From the NCBI GenBank assembly GCA_008933635.1, contig WBUQ01000003.1, positions 44,928-108,927 on the forward strand: 64,000 nucleotides of DNA, given 5' to 3'. This DNA is from Desulfobulbaceae bacterium. GTDB taxonomy: Bacteria > Desulfobacterota > Desulfobulbia > Desulfobulbales > Desulfocapsaceae. Made by a program: the position numbers and the translations under genes. The notes beneath the pieces are model-generated. The model had not been told where the DNA came from, made no database searches, and saw only the letters and a program-made list of their open reading frames with translations. Positions 7,995 to 17,678 of the stretch are shown piece after piece (position 1 is the stretch's first letter; each line of letters opens with the position of its first letter).

Positions 7995-9293
7995 ATGACT
8001 GATCACGCGATCTCCCTCCAGAACGTCCGCAAGAAATACTGCCTCTACACGAGGAACGTGCACCGTGTCCTCGAACTGCTGTTTCCCTGGGGAAGGACGT
8101 ATCACACGCCGTTCTTCGCCGTCCAGGGCATAGATCTTGAAGTGCGGCGGGGAGAGACGGTGGGCATCATCGGCCGAAACGGCAGCGGCAAGTCGACGAT
8201 GCTCCAGCTGATCTGCGGCATCCTCCAGCCGACAGCGGGAAAGGTCGAGATCAATGGCCGGATTTCGGCGCTGCTTGAGCTCGGCGCCGGTTTCAACCCG
8301 GAGTTCACCGGCCGCGACAATGTCTACATGACCACCTCGATCATGGGTCTGTCCAAGGCGGAAACCGACAGCCGGTTTCAACATATAGCCGACTTCGCCG
8401 AGATCGGCGATTTCATCGACCAGCCGGTGAAGATGTACTCGAGCGGCATGTTCGTGCGCCTCGCCTTTGCCACGGCGATCAGCGTCGATCCGGAGATCCT
8501 CATCGTCGACGAGGCGCTGGCGGTCGGCGACATCTTCTTCCAGCAGAAGTGCATGAACTACATGAAGCAGATGATGCAGTCGCGCACCATCGTTCTCGTC
8601 TCGCACGACATGCATGCCGTCTCCAATCTCTGCGACCGGGTGGTCGTCATGGAAAACGGGCAGAAACTGTATGACGGCGATACCGCGGAGGGGATCTCCC
8701 TCTACACCCGGCTGGTCCACAATGAACTGTTCGACCGGGCCAAGGAGAGCGTCCCGGAAAACCAGATCATCCCGGCAGAGGTTGCGGCCGCCATTGCGGT
8801 ATCGGAGCCTGATTTCGAGAGCTGGATCCCGGTCGGGGAAGGTGTGCGCGGCGGGGCGAACGACGTCGTCATCCATCGGGTTGCCGTGACCAGGGGCGGT
8901 GAGATCTTCAAGACCGTCGAGCAGGGTGAGACCGTCGACGTCCGGATGCTGATCTGGGCACGGCGGCCGGTGCAGGAAACGATCTTCGGCTATACCGTCA
9001 AGGATCGCGTCGGCGTGGCCGTTTTCGGCGAAAACAGCGTCTCCCTCCTCGCCGTACCGCCGCAGCTTGCTGAAGGGTATACCGTTGTACGTTTCTCCTT
9101 CACATGGCCGGAGGTGTATTCGCAGGAATACACCCTGACCTTTGGGATCGGAGAAGGAAGCCACCCCTATGATCACCGCATCCAGTGCTGGGCCCACAAC
9201 ATCTTCTCGTGCGTCGCCGTGACTCCGGGCCGGTTCGTTCACGGTCTTTTCAACAACCCCCTGAAAACCCTGTCCCTCACCCCGGTGCAGTAG
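7995..9293 (+). CDS. wzt: Polysaccharide export ATPase with carbohydrate-binding C-terminus (Wzt-like), exporter 1
   Basis: A 432-residue ATPase. Walker A is GRNGSGKST (60-68), the signature is YSSGM (148-152) and Walker B is ILIVDEA (168-174). GAGFNPEFTGRDN is the LPS-exporter-type loop. Residues from about 285 form a beta-rich Wzt_C-like domain, which in characterised systems recognises the modified non-reducing end of the finished glycan. The start at 7995 gives a standard N-terminus; the open frame reaches back to 7416 inside wzm and is not used. It pairs with the permease at 7177. Composition is GC-rich over the whole gene, unlike the second Wzt. Confidence 0.9.
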   Translation: MTDHAISLQNVRKKYCLYTRNVHRVLELLFPWGRTYHTPFFAVQGIDLEVRRGETVGIIGRNGSGKSTMLQLICGILQPTAGKVEINGRISALLELGAGFNPEFTGRDNVYMTTSIMGLSKAETDSRFQHIADFAEIGDFIDQPVKMYSSGMFVRLAFATAISVDPEILIVDEALAVGDIFFQQKCMNYMKQMMQSRTIVLVSHDMHAVSNLCDRVVVMENGQKLYDGDTAEGISLYTRLVHNELFDRAKESVPENQIIPAEVAAAIAVSEPDFESWIPVGEGVRGGANDVVIHRVAVTRGGEIFKTVEQGETVDVRMLIWARRPVQETIFGYTVKDRVGVAVFGENSVSLLAVPPQLAEGYTVVRFSFTWPEVYSQEYTLTFGIGEGSHPYDHRIQCWAHNIFSCVAVTPGRFVHGLFNNPLKTLSLTPVQ

Positions 9294-9307
9294 TGGCTCC
9301 TCCGGAA

Positions 9308-11413
9308 ATGGAAGCATGGAATGTCGACCTTGACCGACCGGAGAAGGTCGCAGCTCATATCTCTGCGCTGGCCTCCCGCGCCACTGGGCCATTCATCGTC
9401 TGCATCGACTATTTCGATACCATCGCGATCCGCAGGGTTGCACCCGAGCACACCAAGAAAATGGCCTGTGCCGTCTTAAGCCAGCTGCTTGGCGGGGTAT
9501 TTTCCGGGGCGGAGCTCTATGCCCGCCGGCAGGAACTCGAGCTTGCCCTCACTACCAGAAACGGCGAGGAAAACGGCGAACTTGACTTCTCGCTCGATGT
9601 TTTTTCCTCTCAGTACTGGGAAGTCCTCAATGGATTGCAGCCCGGCTGTCTGCGATGCGACCCTGATAGCTTCACCGGACTGCTCTTGCGGATCGAAGTC
9701 GCCGTCGAGCAGGCGGTCCAGGGAATCTGCCCGCAGATGCAGCGTTTGCTCGAACTCCTGCAACAGAAGGGTTTTCCGCTGGTGCTTGTTTCCGATTTCT
9801 ACCTTCCCGAGGAGTTCTTCAGGGCGATCCTGCGGTCGCTGCAGGTCGAGCACTTTTTCGAGAGGATCTGTATTTCCTCGTCTCTCGGCTCCAGCAAGGG
9901 ATCGGGTCGGGTCTACCGGCGGATTGCCGAGGAATATCACTGCACCCCCCGTCAGATGCTGATGATCGGCGACAACCTGCATGCCGACATCCACATGGCC
10001 CGCCAGTTCGGCATGCCGACCCTGCACGTCCAGCGGCCGGCACAGCAGGAATTGTACGCCGCCTTCGCCAGACAGAGGGCAGGGGGAAAGCCGGTCGGCA
10101 TGGCCGACTACCTCGACGATCTGCCGTTGCAAGGACATTTCAGCGAGATGGCCTGCAGCCTGTGGCTGTTTACCCATAGACTGTTTCATTCCCTGTGGAG
10201 TCGAGGGGAAAGGAATGTCTTCTTCCTCTCCAAGGAAGGGGAATTCCTCAAGAGGCTCTTTGTCCGCTACCAACAACTGATTTTCGGCACCGAGCTGATC
10301 CGTTCCCACTACCTGCTGGCATCGCGAAAGGCGACCTTCCTCGCCTCGCTGCGGGAACTCGCCGATGAGGACTTCCGCAGACTGCTGGCCCATTACCGCG
10401 ATATCTCCCTCGATGATTTCCTGCGCAGCCTCAATTTCCCCGAAGCCGTCATCGAGGACATCAGCCGGTCATTTCCCGGTGATTTCACCGTACGGAAAAA
10501 TGATCTGGGCAACACCCCCGAGTTCGCCCGCCTGCTGACGTTGCCGGAATTCCGGCAATGCTATGCCGACTGCCGCCGGCAGCAGCGGAGCAATTTCAGG
10601 AGCTATCTCGATTCCTTCGGGGTCGACTATCGAGCGCATGGCCTGTCCCTGGTCGATGTCGGTTGGAAGGGGTCGATCCAGGACAACATCTATCACATCC
10701 TCGATGGCAAGACCACCGTAGAGGGCTATTTTGTCGGCATCTTCCATGCCACGGAAAGGCATGCGAACAACAGGAAGAGGGGACTGCTGTTTGACAATAC
10801 CGACGGGACGACTCCCTATTACGCCGTCTACAACAGCAACCGCTCCCTGTATGAAATGCTGCTCGGGGCTACCCACGGGAGCGCGGATCATTACCTCCTC
10901 GGCGCGGAATTCCTCCAGGCATCAGGGGCGAACCGGTATGAGGAATATATCGGGATAGAGACCGAGGCCGGCAGGCTGCGGGTGATGGTGCTCGACCTGC
11001 CGGAAGAGCGGAAGCTGTACCGCCAGGTCATCCAGCCTCTGCAGGAGAACATGATGCTGCACTTTGAGCGGCTCACCGCAGGTTATCTCCTCGGGGACTG
11101 CAATGCGGCATCCGCGGAGTGGTTTGCCCGGCGCCACGCCAGGATGGTCTTTTCCCCGAGGAAGGAAGAAATCGATTTCTTTGCCGGGCTCTTTCACCTG
11201 GAAAATTTCGGCATCTTCGAATACACCAGTTTCCAGTCGGATTCGCGCCTCTCTTTGGGCAATCGCTGGAAGAATCTTCTGGCGCTGGCGAGGGACAGGT
11301 CGATCCTCGAGAGCGGCATCTGGCCCCCGATCATCCTCCGGCGCTTGGGCCTGGGATTTTTGCAGCGCCTGGATGGGAGGCGGAGGCTTGCCCGTGAATT
11401 TCCCGGCAACTGA
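9308..11413 (+). CDS. Long HAD-superfamily protein with conserved C-terminal module (COG5610-like), copy 1
   Basis: A 701-residue two-part protein. The N-terminal 300 residues are a HAD fold: motif I is IDYFDT with nucleophile D34, VLVSDFYLP is motif II and MIGDNLHAD is motif IV. The second motif-I aspartate is replaced by F36, a dehalogenase-like change that makes ordinary phosphatase chemistry uncertain. The remaining 400 residues have no function I recognise; they carry VFFLSKEGEFLKR and LVDVGWKGSIQ, both also found in the protein at 55905. No membrane segment is evident. It follows wzt after 14 bases, so a role in glycan synthesis or export is inferred. The open frame upstream of 9308 lies inside wzt. 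Confidence 0.75.
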   Translation: MEAWNVDLDRPEKVAAHISALASRATGPFIVCIDYFDTIAIRRVAPEHTKKMACAVLSQLLGGVFSGAELYARRQELELALTTRNGEENGELDFSLDVFSSQYWEVLNGLQPGCLRCDPDSFTGLLLRIEVAVEQAVQGICPQMQRLLELLQQKGFPLVLVSDFYLPEEFFRAILRSLQVEHFFERICISSSLGSSKGSGRVYRRIAEEYHCTPRQMLMIGDNLHADIHMARQFGMPTLHVQRPAQQELYAAFARQRAGGKPVGMADYLDDLPLQGHFSEMACSLWLFTHRLFHSLWSRGERNVFFLSKEGEFLKRLFVRYQQLIFGTELIRSHYLLASRKATFLASLRELADEDFRRLLAHYRDISLDDFLRSLNFPEAVIEDISRSFPGDFTVRKNDLGNTPEFARLLTLPEFRQCYADCRRQQRSNFRSYLDSFGVDYRAHGLSLVDVGWKGSIQDNIYHILDGKTTVEGYFVGIFHATERHANNRKRGLLFDNTDGTTPYYAVYNSNRSLYEMLLGATHGSADHYLLGAEFLQASGANRYEEYIGIETEAGRLRVMVLDLPEERKLYRQVIQPLQENMMLHFERLTAGYLLGDCNAASAEWFARRHARMVFSPRKEEIDFFAGLFHLENFGIFEYTSFQSDSRLSLGNRWKNLLALARDRSILESGIWPPIILRRLGLGFLQRLDGRRRLAREFPGN

Positions 11414-11479
11414 TGCTCTCCAGACTGAGAGGGCCGCATGCCGGGAAAAAGTAGCCGGTGAAATTTTGGAGCACACATC

Positions 11480-12487
11480 ATGAACCCCTGCAGATCCTTT
11501 TCCATCCCTGCGTTCTTGAAATCCTGCAGGCCCATGTTCTGGCTTGCGGCCTTCCTGCTGCTGTGCGGATCAGGCTGCGTTTCCGGGACAAGGCCTGCGC
11601 CTCAGGTCATTTTCGATACGGACATATCATCTGATGTCGATGATGTCGGGGCGGTCGCCGTTCTCCATGCCCTGGCCGACAGGAATGAAGTCGGCATCCT
11701 GGCTATGGCGGTTTCCTCCGGCGACCCGTGGAGCGTGCCGTGTCTTCACGCCCTCAATGCGTGGTTCGGCAGGGAGGATATCCCGGTCGGAAAGGCTCGA
11801 GAACCGGCAGTAACCCATGAATCTCTCTATACAATGAAAATAGTCGAGGAATTCGGCGGTCAATCGACAGTAGAGAGACCTTCGGAGGATGCGGTCGACT
11901 TGTACAGAAGAATTCTGGCATCTCAGCCGGACGGGAGCGTGACGATCGTCACCGTCGGCTACCTGACCAATCTGGCGGATCTGCTCCATTCTTCCGCCGA
12001 TTCCTATTCGAACATGGAAGGTCATGCCCTGGTTCGTCAGAAGGTGAAAAGGCTGGTGTGCATGGGCGGGGAATTCCCGAGCGGGCGGGAGTGGAATCTT
12101 TACCAGGATGCCGTATCGACCAAGGCAGTGGTTGACGGATGGCCAACGCCGATCGTTTTCTGCGGTTTTGAAATAGGCAAGGACATCATGACCGGCGCAG
12201 ATCTGCGGAAGGGCGGAAAGGATAATCCCGTCAGAAGGAGCTATGAGCTGTACAATGCCGTGCAGAACCGGCAAAGCTGGGACCAGGTGACGGTACTGTA
12301 TGCAGTACGGATGGCCGGTGACCCTGACGATCCGACTTTTGCCATGCAGCCCGGAAAAATCATGGTTTCCGACGATGGCACCAATTCCTGGCAGGCAGGC
12401 GAACCCGCCTTGCAGGCCTACCTGAAGCTCAGGATACCGGCTGGCGAACTTGCTTCCGATATCGAACAACTCATGACCGCCCGGTAA
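11480..12487 (+). CDS. Secreted nucleoside-hydrolase-like lipoprotein
   Basis: A 335-residue protein. The N-terminus has a hydrophobic segment ending in CGSGC (C33), which resembles a lipobox although the -3 residue is unusual. It is followed by VIFDTDISSDVDDVGAV, the aspartate cluster that binds calcium in inosine-uridine nucleoside hydrolases. Members cleave N-glycosidic bonds of nucleosides, but many exported relatives have other or unknown glycoside substrates. GGAG lies eight bases before the ATG. It sits between a HAD protein and a GT-C-like membrane protein, an unusual place for nucleoside salvage, so a role on a surface glycan is possible but unproven. Confidence 0.75.
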   Translation: MNPCRSFSIPAFLKSCRPMFWLAAFLLLCGSGCVSGTRPAPQVIFDTDISSDVDDVGAVAVLHALADRNEVGILAMAVSSGDPWSVPCLHALNAWFGREDIPVGKAREPAVTHESLYTMKIVEEFGGQSTVERPSEDAVDLYRRILASQPDGSVTIVTVGYLTNLADLLHSSADSYSNMEGHALVRQKVKRLVCMGGEFPSGREWNLYQDAVSTKAVVDGWPTPIVFCGFEIGKDIMTGADLRKGGKDNPVRRSYELYNAVQNRQSWDQVTVLYAVRMAGDPDDPTFAMQPGKIMVSDDGTNSWQAGEPALQAYLKLRIPAGELASDIEQLMTAR

Positions 12488-12558
12488 CACGCCATGTCAG
12501 ATCACCTGAAATCTCCAGGGGTATTGGCGCACTATTTGCGCAGGGATCCGGTGAAGTT

Positions 12559-14736
12559 GTGAATACAGCAGCCGAGCGAACGACGCGCTGGGAACACCGG
12601 TCTGCCCTCCTTGACGGATTGCGGAAGCTGCTGGCCAGACCCAAAATCCCACTTGCCGCCGTATTCTGCCTTGTACTGGCGTATCTGTTTTTTGCCAACC
12701 CCTGGTACCCCGCTGCCAAACTGCATATCAGTGGCAGAATTTCCGAACTGCCTGCCCGGGTGATGATCAACTGGACTTCCGGGCACGGACTCAACGGCTA
12801 CGAGATGTACCGGTATCAGCTTCAGCCCATGCCGACGGCGACATCGTCGCCTGTCCCTGTCTCGATCACCCGGACAGGGAACAGACATAACGCCGCGAAT
12901 GACTCGCAGGTCGTGCTGAGCAGGATCGTCGTCGACGGCAGCGATTACCGCCCCCCCGCCGGAGCCCTTGCCGATGCGATCAGAAGCGATGGCGATATGC
13001 TGGTCTTCTCCAAGGTCAATGCCACCCTGAACCTGGCACTGCAACCCAGGCATCACCTGCGGTTAGAGTTCCTCGCCTACAACTATGCAGGTGAAGTGGA
13101 GATCGATTTCGCAGGCAAGAAATCGCGGCATCTGCTGTATTCCGCCTGGGACAGGACCCCCTGGACCAGGGACAGCGTTGTGGTCGTCGATTACTGGCTC
13201 GTCCAGCCGGACGGCACCTTTGCCGTCAGCATGGATATGCCGCGCTATCCGGTCAAGGACCTGAAGATTTCGGCGAAACGGAAACTGAGCGATATTGACC
13301 TCTCGTTGGTCGTTGCCGATGGCCAGAGACTGCATATCGACAATCCGATCCCGACGCCGGATGGTGTTGTCTACCAGATCGGCACACTGGATGACCTGAG
13401 AACACGCCTCTTTCACCCGCATCGCTTCGCCTTCCAGATCGTCTTCGCGGTGCTGACGACCTGGATGCTGCATGGTCTCGCACACTTCATCGCCCGTTTC
13501 CGGACTCTGCCGGACCTCTTTCTGGCGAAAAAAAGGTACCTCTTCTGGAGCATGCTACTGACCGGCGTGATCGCCTTCGCCTTCTGGCATATTTCCTTCT
13601 GGCCGGGTGTCACCTCGACGGACTCGCTGAAGATATGGCGTGCCGCCCATATACCGGGCATGTATCTGGGCGATCATCCGCCGCTCAACGTCGTTCTCTA
13701 TATGTACTTGGCGATGCTGTGGGACAATGTGGCGGTGGTGCCTGCCGTTCAGAACATCTTGACCTCCGTCTTGATCGCCTGGATCTTTTTTTCGATGTAC
13801 AGGTGGGGTGTGCCGCTGATCCTGGTCCTCCCGTTCTTCCTGATGGTTGCGGCCTCCGTCCCCCTGGGCATGTACACAACCATCCTCTGGAAGGATGTCC
13901 CTTTTGGCCTTGGCATCGTTTTCCTCGGATTCCGGCTCGCCGACATGTACTTCACGAAAAGATACGGCGACCTGAAAATATCCTGTCAATCCTGGCTGGT
14001 GATGTCCCTGATCATCCTCGCGCTGGCGGGGCTGCGTTATAACGGCGCTGCGTATCTGGTCGTTTTTCCATCCCTTCTTTTTCTGCTGGGGATTGTCCGG
14101 GTGGGGCGGCGCACGGCAGTCGGGATCTGCTGCCTCATTGCCGCCGCGGGGCTGTTCTATGCCGTTTCGCAGCACGCCGGTCTTTCGGCCGCAAGGTACT
14201 TCACTGAGCAGAGCAGGATATATCTCGGCCAGCTCGGTGACCAGCTTTCCGGACAATTCCTGCGGGAGAGGGCGAAGCAATATCTCGGGATTTTCGATAT
14301 CAACCAGACCGCGATGCAATGGGACCATGTCGGCAATTGCCTGTATGGCCGCTATGATAACAACATGTTAAGGAGGTTGCGCTGGAACGATGTCTATCAG
14401 TATCAGCCGCTGCCCCGCAACGCTCTCCAGAAAAAAATGGCTCGAACGGCGTTCGCACTCTACGAGAAGTCGTACCAGAGGCCGTGGGTGTATTTTTCCT
14501 GGAACCCGGCATACATGCTGCTCCTGCTCCCGTTATTGCCGCTGCTGATCCGAAAACTGCCGATGTCGGCGGTGTTTGCGTCATTCATCCTGGTCGAGGT
14601 GATCGCGTTGGTGCTCATCGGCATATTCAACTGGAGATATTACTTTTTCGCGCATTTCGGCACCTATTTCCTGATCCCGCTGATCTGTGCGGATTTGCTG
14701 CGCAGAAAAGCCTCGCTCCACCACCGGCGATCATGA
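12559..14736 (+). CDS. Multi-pass membrane protein, putative GT-C type glycosyltransferase with periplasmic beta domain
   Basis: A 725-residue protein starting at a GTG. One membrane segment (about 31-46) is followed by about 230 hydrophilic, beta-rich residues and then about ten membrane segments. The first loop of the membrane part has FWPGVTSTDSLKIW and later GDHPPLNVVLYMYLA, in the place where GT-C enzymes keep an acidic catalytic loop. GT-C enzymes transfer sugars from polyprenyl-phosphate donors on the outer face of the inner membrane; that role is inferred from architecture. It overlaps the next glycosyltransferase by four bases (ATGA). Its layout resembles the protein at 58208. Confidence 0.6.
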   Translation: MNTAAERTTRWEHRSALLDGLRKLLARPKIPLAAVFCLVLAYLFFANPWYPAAKLHISGRISELPARVMINWTSGHGLNGYEMYRYQLQPMPTATSSPVPVSITRTGNRHNAANDSQVVLSRIVVDGSDYRPPAGALADAIRSDGDMLVFSKVNATLNLALQPRHHLRLEFLAYNYAGEVEIDFAGKKSRHLLYSAWDRTPWTRDSVVVVDYWLVQPDGTFAVSMDMPRYPVKDLKISAKRKLSDIDLSLVVADGQRLHIDNPIPTPDGVVYQIGTLDDLRTRLFHPHRFAFQIVFAVLTTWMLHGLAHFIARFRTLPDLFLAKKRYLFWSMLLTGVIAFAFWHISFWPGVTSTDSLKIWRAAHIPGMYLGDHPPLNVVLYMYLAMLWDNVAVVPAVQNILTSVLIAWIFFSMYRWGVPLILVLPFFLMVAASVPLGMYTTILWKDVPFGLGIVFLGFRLADMYFTKRYGDLKISCQSWLVMSLIILALAGLRYNGAAYLVVFPSLLFLLGIVRVGRRTAVGICCLIAAAGLFYAVSQHAGLSAARYFTEQSRIYLGQLGDQLSGQFLRERAKQYLGIFDINQTAMQWDHVGNCLYGRYDNNMLRRLRWNDVYQYQPLPRNALQKKMARTAFALYEKSYQRPWVYFSWNPAYMLLLLPLLPLLIRKLPMSAVFASFILVEVIALVLIGIFNWRYYFFAHFGTYFLIPLICADLLRRKASLHHRRS

Positions 14737-15530
14737 AATTTTCTGTCATTACACCCAATTTCAATGGCGAACGTTTTCTCGAGGAGACCCTGAGAAGCGT
14801 ACTGTCACAGAGAATGGAAGGTGTCGATCTTGAGTACATCGTCATCGACGGCGGCAGCACCGACGGTTCGCTTGCCATTATCGAGAAGTATCGCAGCGAG
14901 ATAAGCCATCTGGTCGTTGAACGAGACACTGGGCCTGCAAACGCCATCAACAAGGGCTTTGCACTGGCCACCGGTGATGTCGTCGCCTGGCTGAATGCCG
15001 ATGACCTGTATCAGCCGGGTTGTCTGAAACGGGTGGAAAAATGCCTTGCTGATGACGGCAGTGCGGCCTTTTGCTTCGGCGGTTGCCCGATCATAGATGC
15101 AAACGGTGGGGAGATACGCAGAGGGATAACCAGCTTCAAGGCCGCTTTTTTCCCTTTCTCGTCTCGCTTTTTGCACCAGTCGATCAATTACATCTCCCAG
15201 CCGGCGCTCTTTTTTCGCAGGTCTGCCAGAGAGAAGGCAGGCCTGCTGAGAGAAGATATGGTTGCGGCGTGGGATTACGAGTTTACTTTGCGGTTGTGGA
15301 AAGAGGGGGAGGGGAGATATATTCCCGGAGCCCCGCTCGCTGCCTTCCGCTGGTATGAAGGTTCGATCAGCGGAAAGAATTTCTCGGTTCAGTTCAAGGA
15401 GGAGTTCGAGGCAGCGAGAAACGATGCAGGTCTGTTGTCTTCGGCGACCATCCTGCATTATGGTGTCCGCTGGGGTATTGTCTCGATCTATTATGGCATG
15501 CTGTGTATGCGGAAGCTCAGAGGGTTATAG
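14733..15530 (+). CDS. Family 2 glycosyltransferase
   Basis: A 265-residue GT-A enzyme. It starts MKFSVITPNFNGERFL, followed by VIDGGSTDGS (nucleotide contact) and LNADD, the DxD-type metal site. DTGPANAINKGF is typical of WcaA-like family 2 enzymes that add sugars from nucleotide donors in the cytoplasm. The donor cannot be told from sequence. The ATG lies in an ATGA overlap with the upstream membrane protein, which excludes the longer frame that opens at 14484. Confidence 0.88.
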   Translation: MKFSVITPNFNGERFLEETLRSVLSQRMEGVDLEYIVIDGGSTDGSLAIIEKYRSEISHLVVERDTGPANAINKGFALATGDVVAWLNADDLYQPGCLKRVEKCLADDGSAAFCFGGCPIIDANGGEIRRGITSFKAAFFPFSSRFLHQSINYISQPALFFRRSAREKAGLLREDMVAAWDYEFTLRLWKEGEGRYIPGAPLAAFRWYEGSISGKNFSVQFKEEFEAARNDAGLLSSATILHYGVRWGIVSIYYGMLCMRKLRGL

Positions 15531-15531
15531 A

Positions 15532-16719
15532 ATGGCTGTGAAAGGTGGGTTCCGACTCGGTGTCAATACGCTGTTTCTCGTTCCCGGCGACGTCGGGGGC
15601 ACCGAGACCTTCCTCAGGGAAACCCTGAAAGCCCTTGCCGATTGCGAGGGCGTCACCCTTGTCGTGTTCACCAACAGGGACAATGACCGCGTTCTCCGGC
15701 AGGACCTGCAGGGAAAGGGGAACGTGGAGTTCGCTCAACTCGGTTTTTCCGCTGCCAGTCGCCCTCTGCGGATAATTCTCGAACAGGTGTGGCTTCCGCT
15801 TGCCGCCATCGGCAAGCGGCTGGACTGCCTCTGGTCGCCAGGCTATACAGCCCCTTTCTGGGCGCCCTGCCCCCAGGCGGTGACCATACCTGATCTCCAG
15901 TACAAGAGCCATCCGGAGGACATGAGCCGGGTCGAACGCCTGACCCTTGATATCCTCGTACGCATGGCATGCAGGCGGAGCCGGCTGGTGTTCACCATCT
16001 CCGATTTCTCGAAACGCGAGGTCGTTCGCTACGGTTTTGCCCCGGCTGAGAAGGTGCATGCCGTCCTGTTGGGAGTTGATCAGGGTTTCGCAAACGTGGT
16101 GGATAACGAGCAACGCAAGGTGGCGCTGGGCGAATATATCCCGGCTGACACGCCATATATCCTCTGCGTCGCCCATTCCTATCCGCACAAGAATATACAC
16201 CTGGCCATCGAGGCTTTCAGCCGCCTCGAGGACGTGATCCCCCATAACCTGGTCGTTGTCGGAAAGCCGAGAAGGGGGGAGGACGCGGTAACCGAGGCGG
16301 TGGGCCAACTGAAGCATCCCGAGAGGTATTTCCGTTTCAGCAGCGGGCTTCCATACCATGTACTGCAGATGCTGTACCAGGCGGCGGATGTCTTTGTACT
16401 GCCTTCCGCATACGAGGGGTTCGGCCTGCCGGTGATCGAGGCGATGATGGCCGGAGTCCCCGTGGTGACGACACAGGCAGGATCCTTGCCGGAGGTTGGC
16501 GGCCGGTGGGTTGCCTATGCCGCCTCGATCAGTGCGGCCGACGTTGCTGCAGAGATCCGCGCGATAACGGCACTGCCGATGGAGGAGAGAAAGACTCTGA
16601 CTGAAGGGGCGCGCGAGTGGGCAGCGGTATTCACCTGGCGCCGTTCCGCAACACAGTTGTTTGATATTGTCCTGCAGCAGTGCGGGGAGGATCGTTCGCA
16701 AGCGATGAGGGATGCATGA
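15532..16719 (+). CDS. Family 4 glycosyltransferase
   Basis: A 395-residue GT-B retaining enzyme. The N-terminal loop GDVGGTETFLRE binds acceptor or donor phosphate, and the C-terminal donor site has PSAYEGFGLPVIEAMMAG, with the EGFGLPVIE motif of GT4. A GAGGG-like site (GAGGG, eight bases before the ATG) supports the start. It probably uses an NDP-sugar such as GDP-mannose, which would fit the gmd gene that follows with an ATGA overlap, but the sugar is not shown by the sequence. Confidence 0.9.
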   Translation: MAVKGGFRLGVNTLFLVPGDVGGTETFLRETLKALADCEGVTLVVFTNRDNDRVLRQDLQGKGNVEFAQLGFSAASRPLRIILEQVWLPLAAIGKRLDCLWSPGYTAPFWAPCPQAVTIPDLQYKSHPEDMSRVERLTLDILVRMACRRSRLVFTISDFSKREVVRYGFAPAEKVHAVLLGVDQGFANVVDNEQRKVALGEYIPADTPYILCVAHSYPHKNIHLAIEAFSRLEDVIPHNLVVVGKPRRGEDAVTEAVGQLKHPERYFRFSSGLPYHVLQMLYQAADVFVLPSAYEGFGLPVIEAMMAGVPVVTTQAGSLPEVGGRWVAYAASISAADVAAEIRAITALPMEERKTLTEGAREWAAVFTWRRSATQLFDIVLQQCGEDRSQAMRDA

Positions 16720-17678
16720 AGGCTTTGATATGCGGTGTAACCGGGCAGGACGGGGCCTATCTCGCTCAGCTTCTGCTGACCAGGGGATATGAGGTGTTCG
16801 GGACATCCAGGGACGCCCAGATGTCGTCGTTCGCCAACCTGAGGCAGCTCGGTATTTTTGACAACGTTGTCACATTGTCGGTGGCAATCAACGACTTCCG
16901 CAGCGTATTGCAGGCGATCCAGCGGGTTGAGCCTGACGAGATTTACAACCTTGCCGGTCAGAGTTCGGTGGGGCTTTCCTTCGAGCAGCCTGTGGAAACG
17001 CTTGAGAGCACCAGCATCGGCGTGTTGAGTCTGCTTGAGGCCATCCGTTTCACCGGGCGATCGATCAAATTCTACAACGCCGGTTCCAGCGAGGTGTTCG
17101 GGGACACCCATGGCATCGCCGCCAACGAACAGACACCCTTTCATCCAATGAGCCCGTATGCGGTCGGCAAGGCCTCGGCGTACTGGATAGTCGCCAATTA
17201 CCGGGAGGCCTACAATCTATTCGCCTGCACCGGAATTTTGTTCAATCATGAATCGCCACTACGGCCAACTCGCTTTGTAACCAGGAAGATCATTGCAGCT
17301 GCATACAGGATTGCAGCAGGCAGCAAGGAAAAACTGCGGCTCGGCAATATCGCGATATCTAGAGACTGGGGATGGGCGCCGGAATATGTCGAGGCGATGC
17401 ACCGTATGCTGCAGCGCGATGAGCCTGAAGATTTCGTAGTCGCAACCGGCAGGCCGAGGAAACTGGAAGAATTCATTTCCCTGGCCTTTGATGCGGTTTC
17501 CCTTGACTGGCATGATCACGTCGAAATCGACCCGGATCTTTACCGGCCATCGGATATCCTGGTCGGCTTTGGCGATTCAGCGAAAGCGCACGCCGTTTTA
17601 GGTTGGAAGGCTGAATACGGGTTGGAACAGATTGTCGAAAAGATGATGGCAGCTGAAATGGATGCTGCCCGCCGGTAA
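16716..17678 (+). CDS. gmd: GDP-mannose 4,6-dehydratase
   Basis: A 320-residue extended short-chain dehydrogenase. GVTGQDGAYLAQLLL is the Gmd-type NAD(P) loop, AGSSEVFGD holds the catalytic serine region, SPYAVGKASAYW is the YxxxK site and FNHESPLRPTRFVTRKI is highly typical of Gmd and GDP-4-keto-rhamnose reductases. It makes GDP-4-keto-6-deoxymannose, precursor of GDP-D-rhamnose, GDP-fucose or GDP-perosamine. No partner reductase, epimerase or aminotransferase is in the window, so the final sugar is unknown. It is somewhat shorter than typical Gmd (about 345-370). The start at 16716 overlaps the GT4 stop. Confidence 0.88.
   Translation: MKALICGVTGQDGAYLAQLLLTRGYEVFGTSRDAQMSSFANLRQLGIFDNVVTLSVAINDFRSVLQAIQRVEPDEIYNLAGQSSVGLSFEQPVETLESTSIGVLSLLEAIRFTGRSIKFYNAGSSEVFGDTHGIAANEQTPFHPMSPYAVGKASAYWIVANYREAYNLFACTGILFNHESPLRPTRFVTRKIIAAAYRIAAGSKEKLRLGNIAISRDWGWAPEYVEAMHRMLQRDEPEDFVVATGRPRKLEEFISLAFDAVSLDWHDHVEIDPDLYRPSDILVGFGDSAKAHAVLGWKAEYGLEQIVEKMMAAEMDAARR

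Noticed and set aside
7893..9392. Open frame of 499 codons on the minus strand opposite wzt 1
   Set aside because: It lies antisense to a gene with all ABC motifs and shows no recognisable domain.
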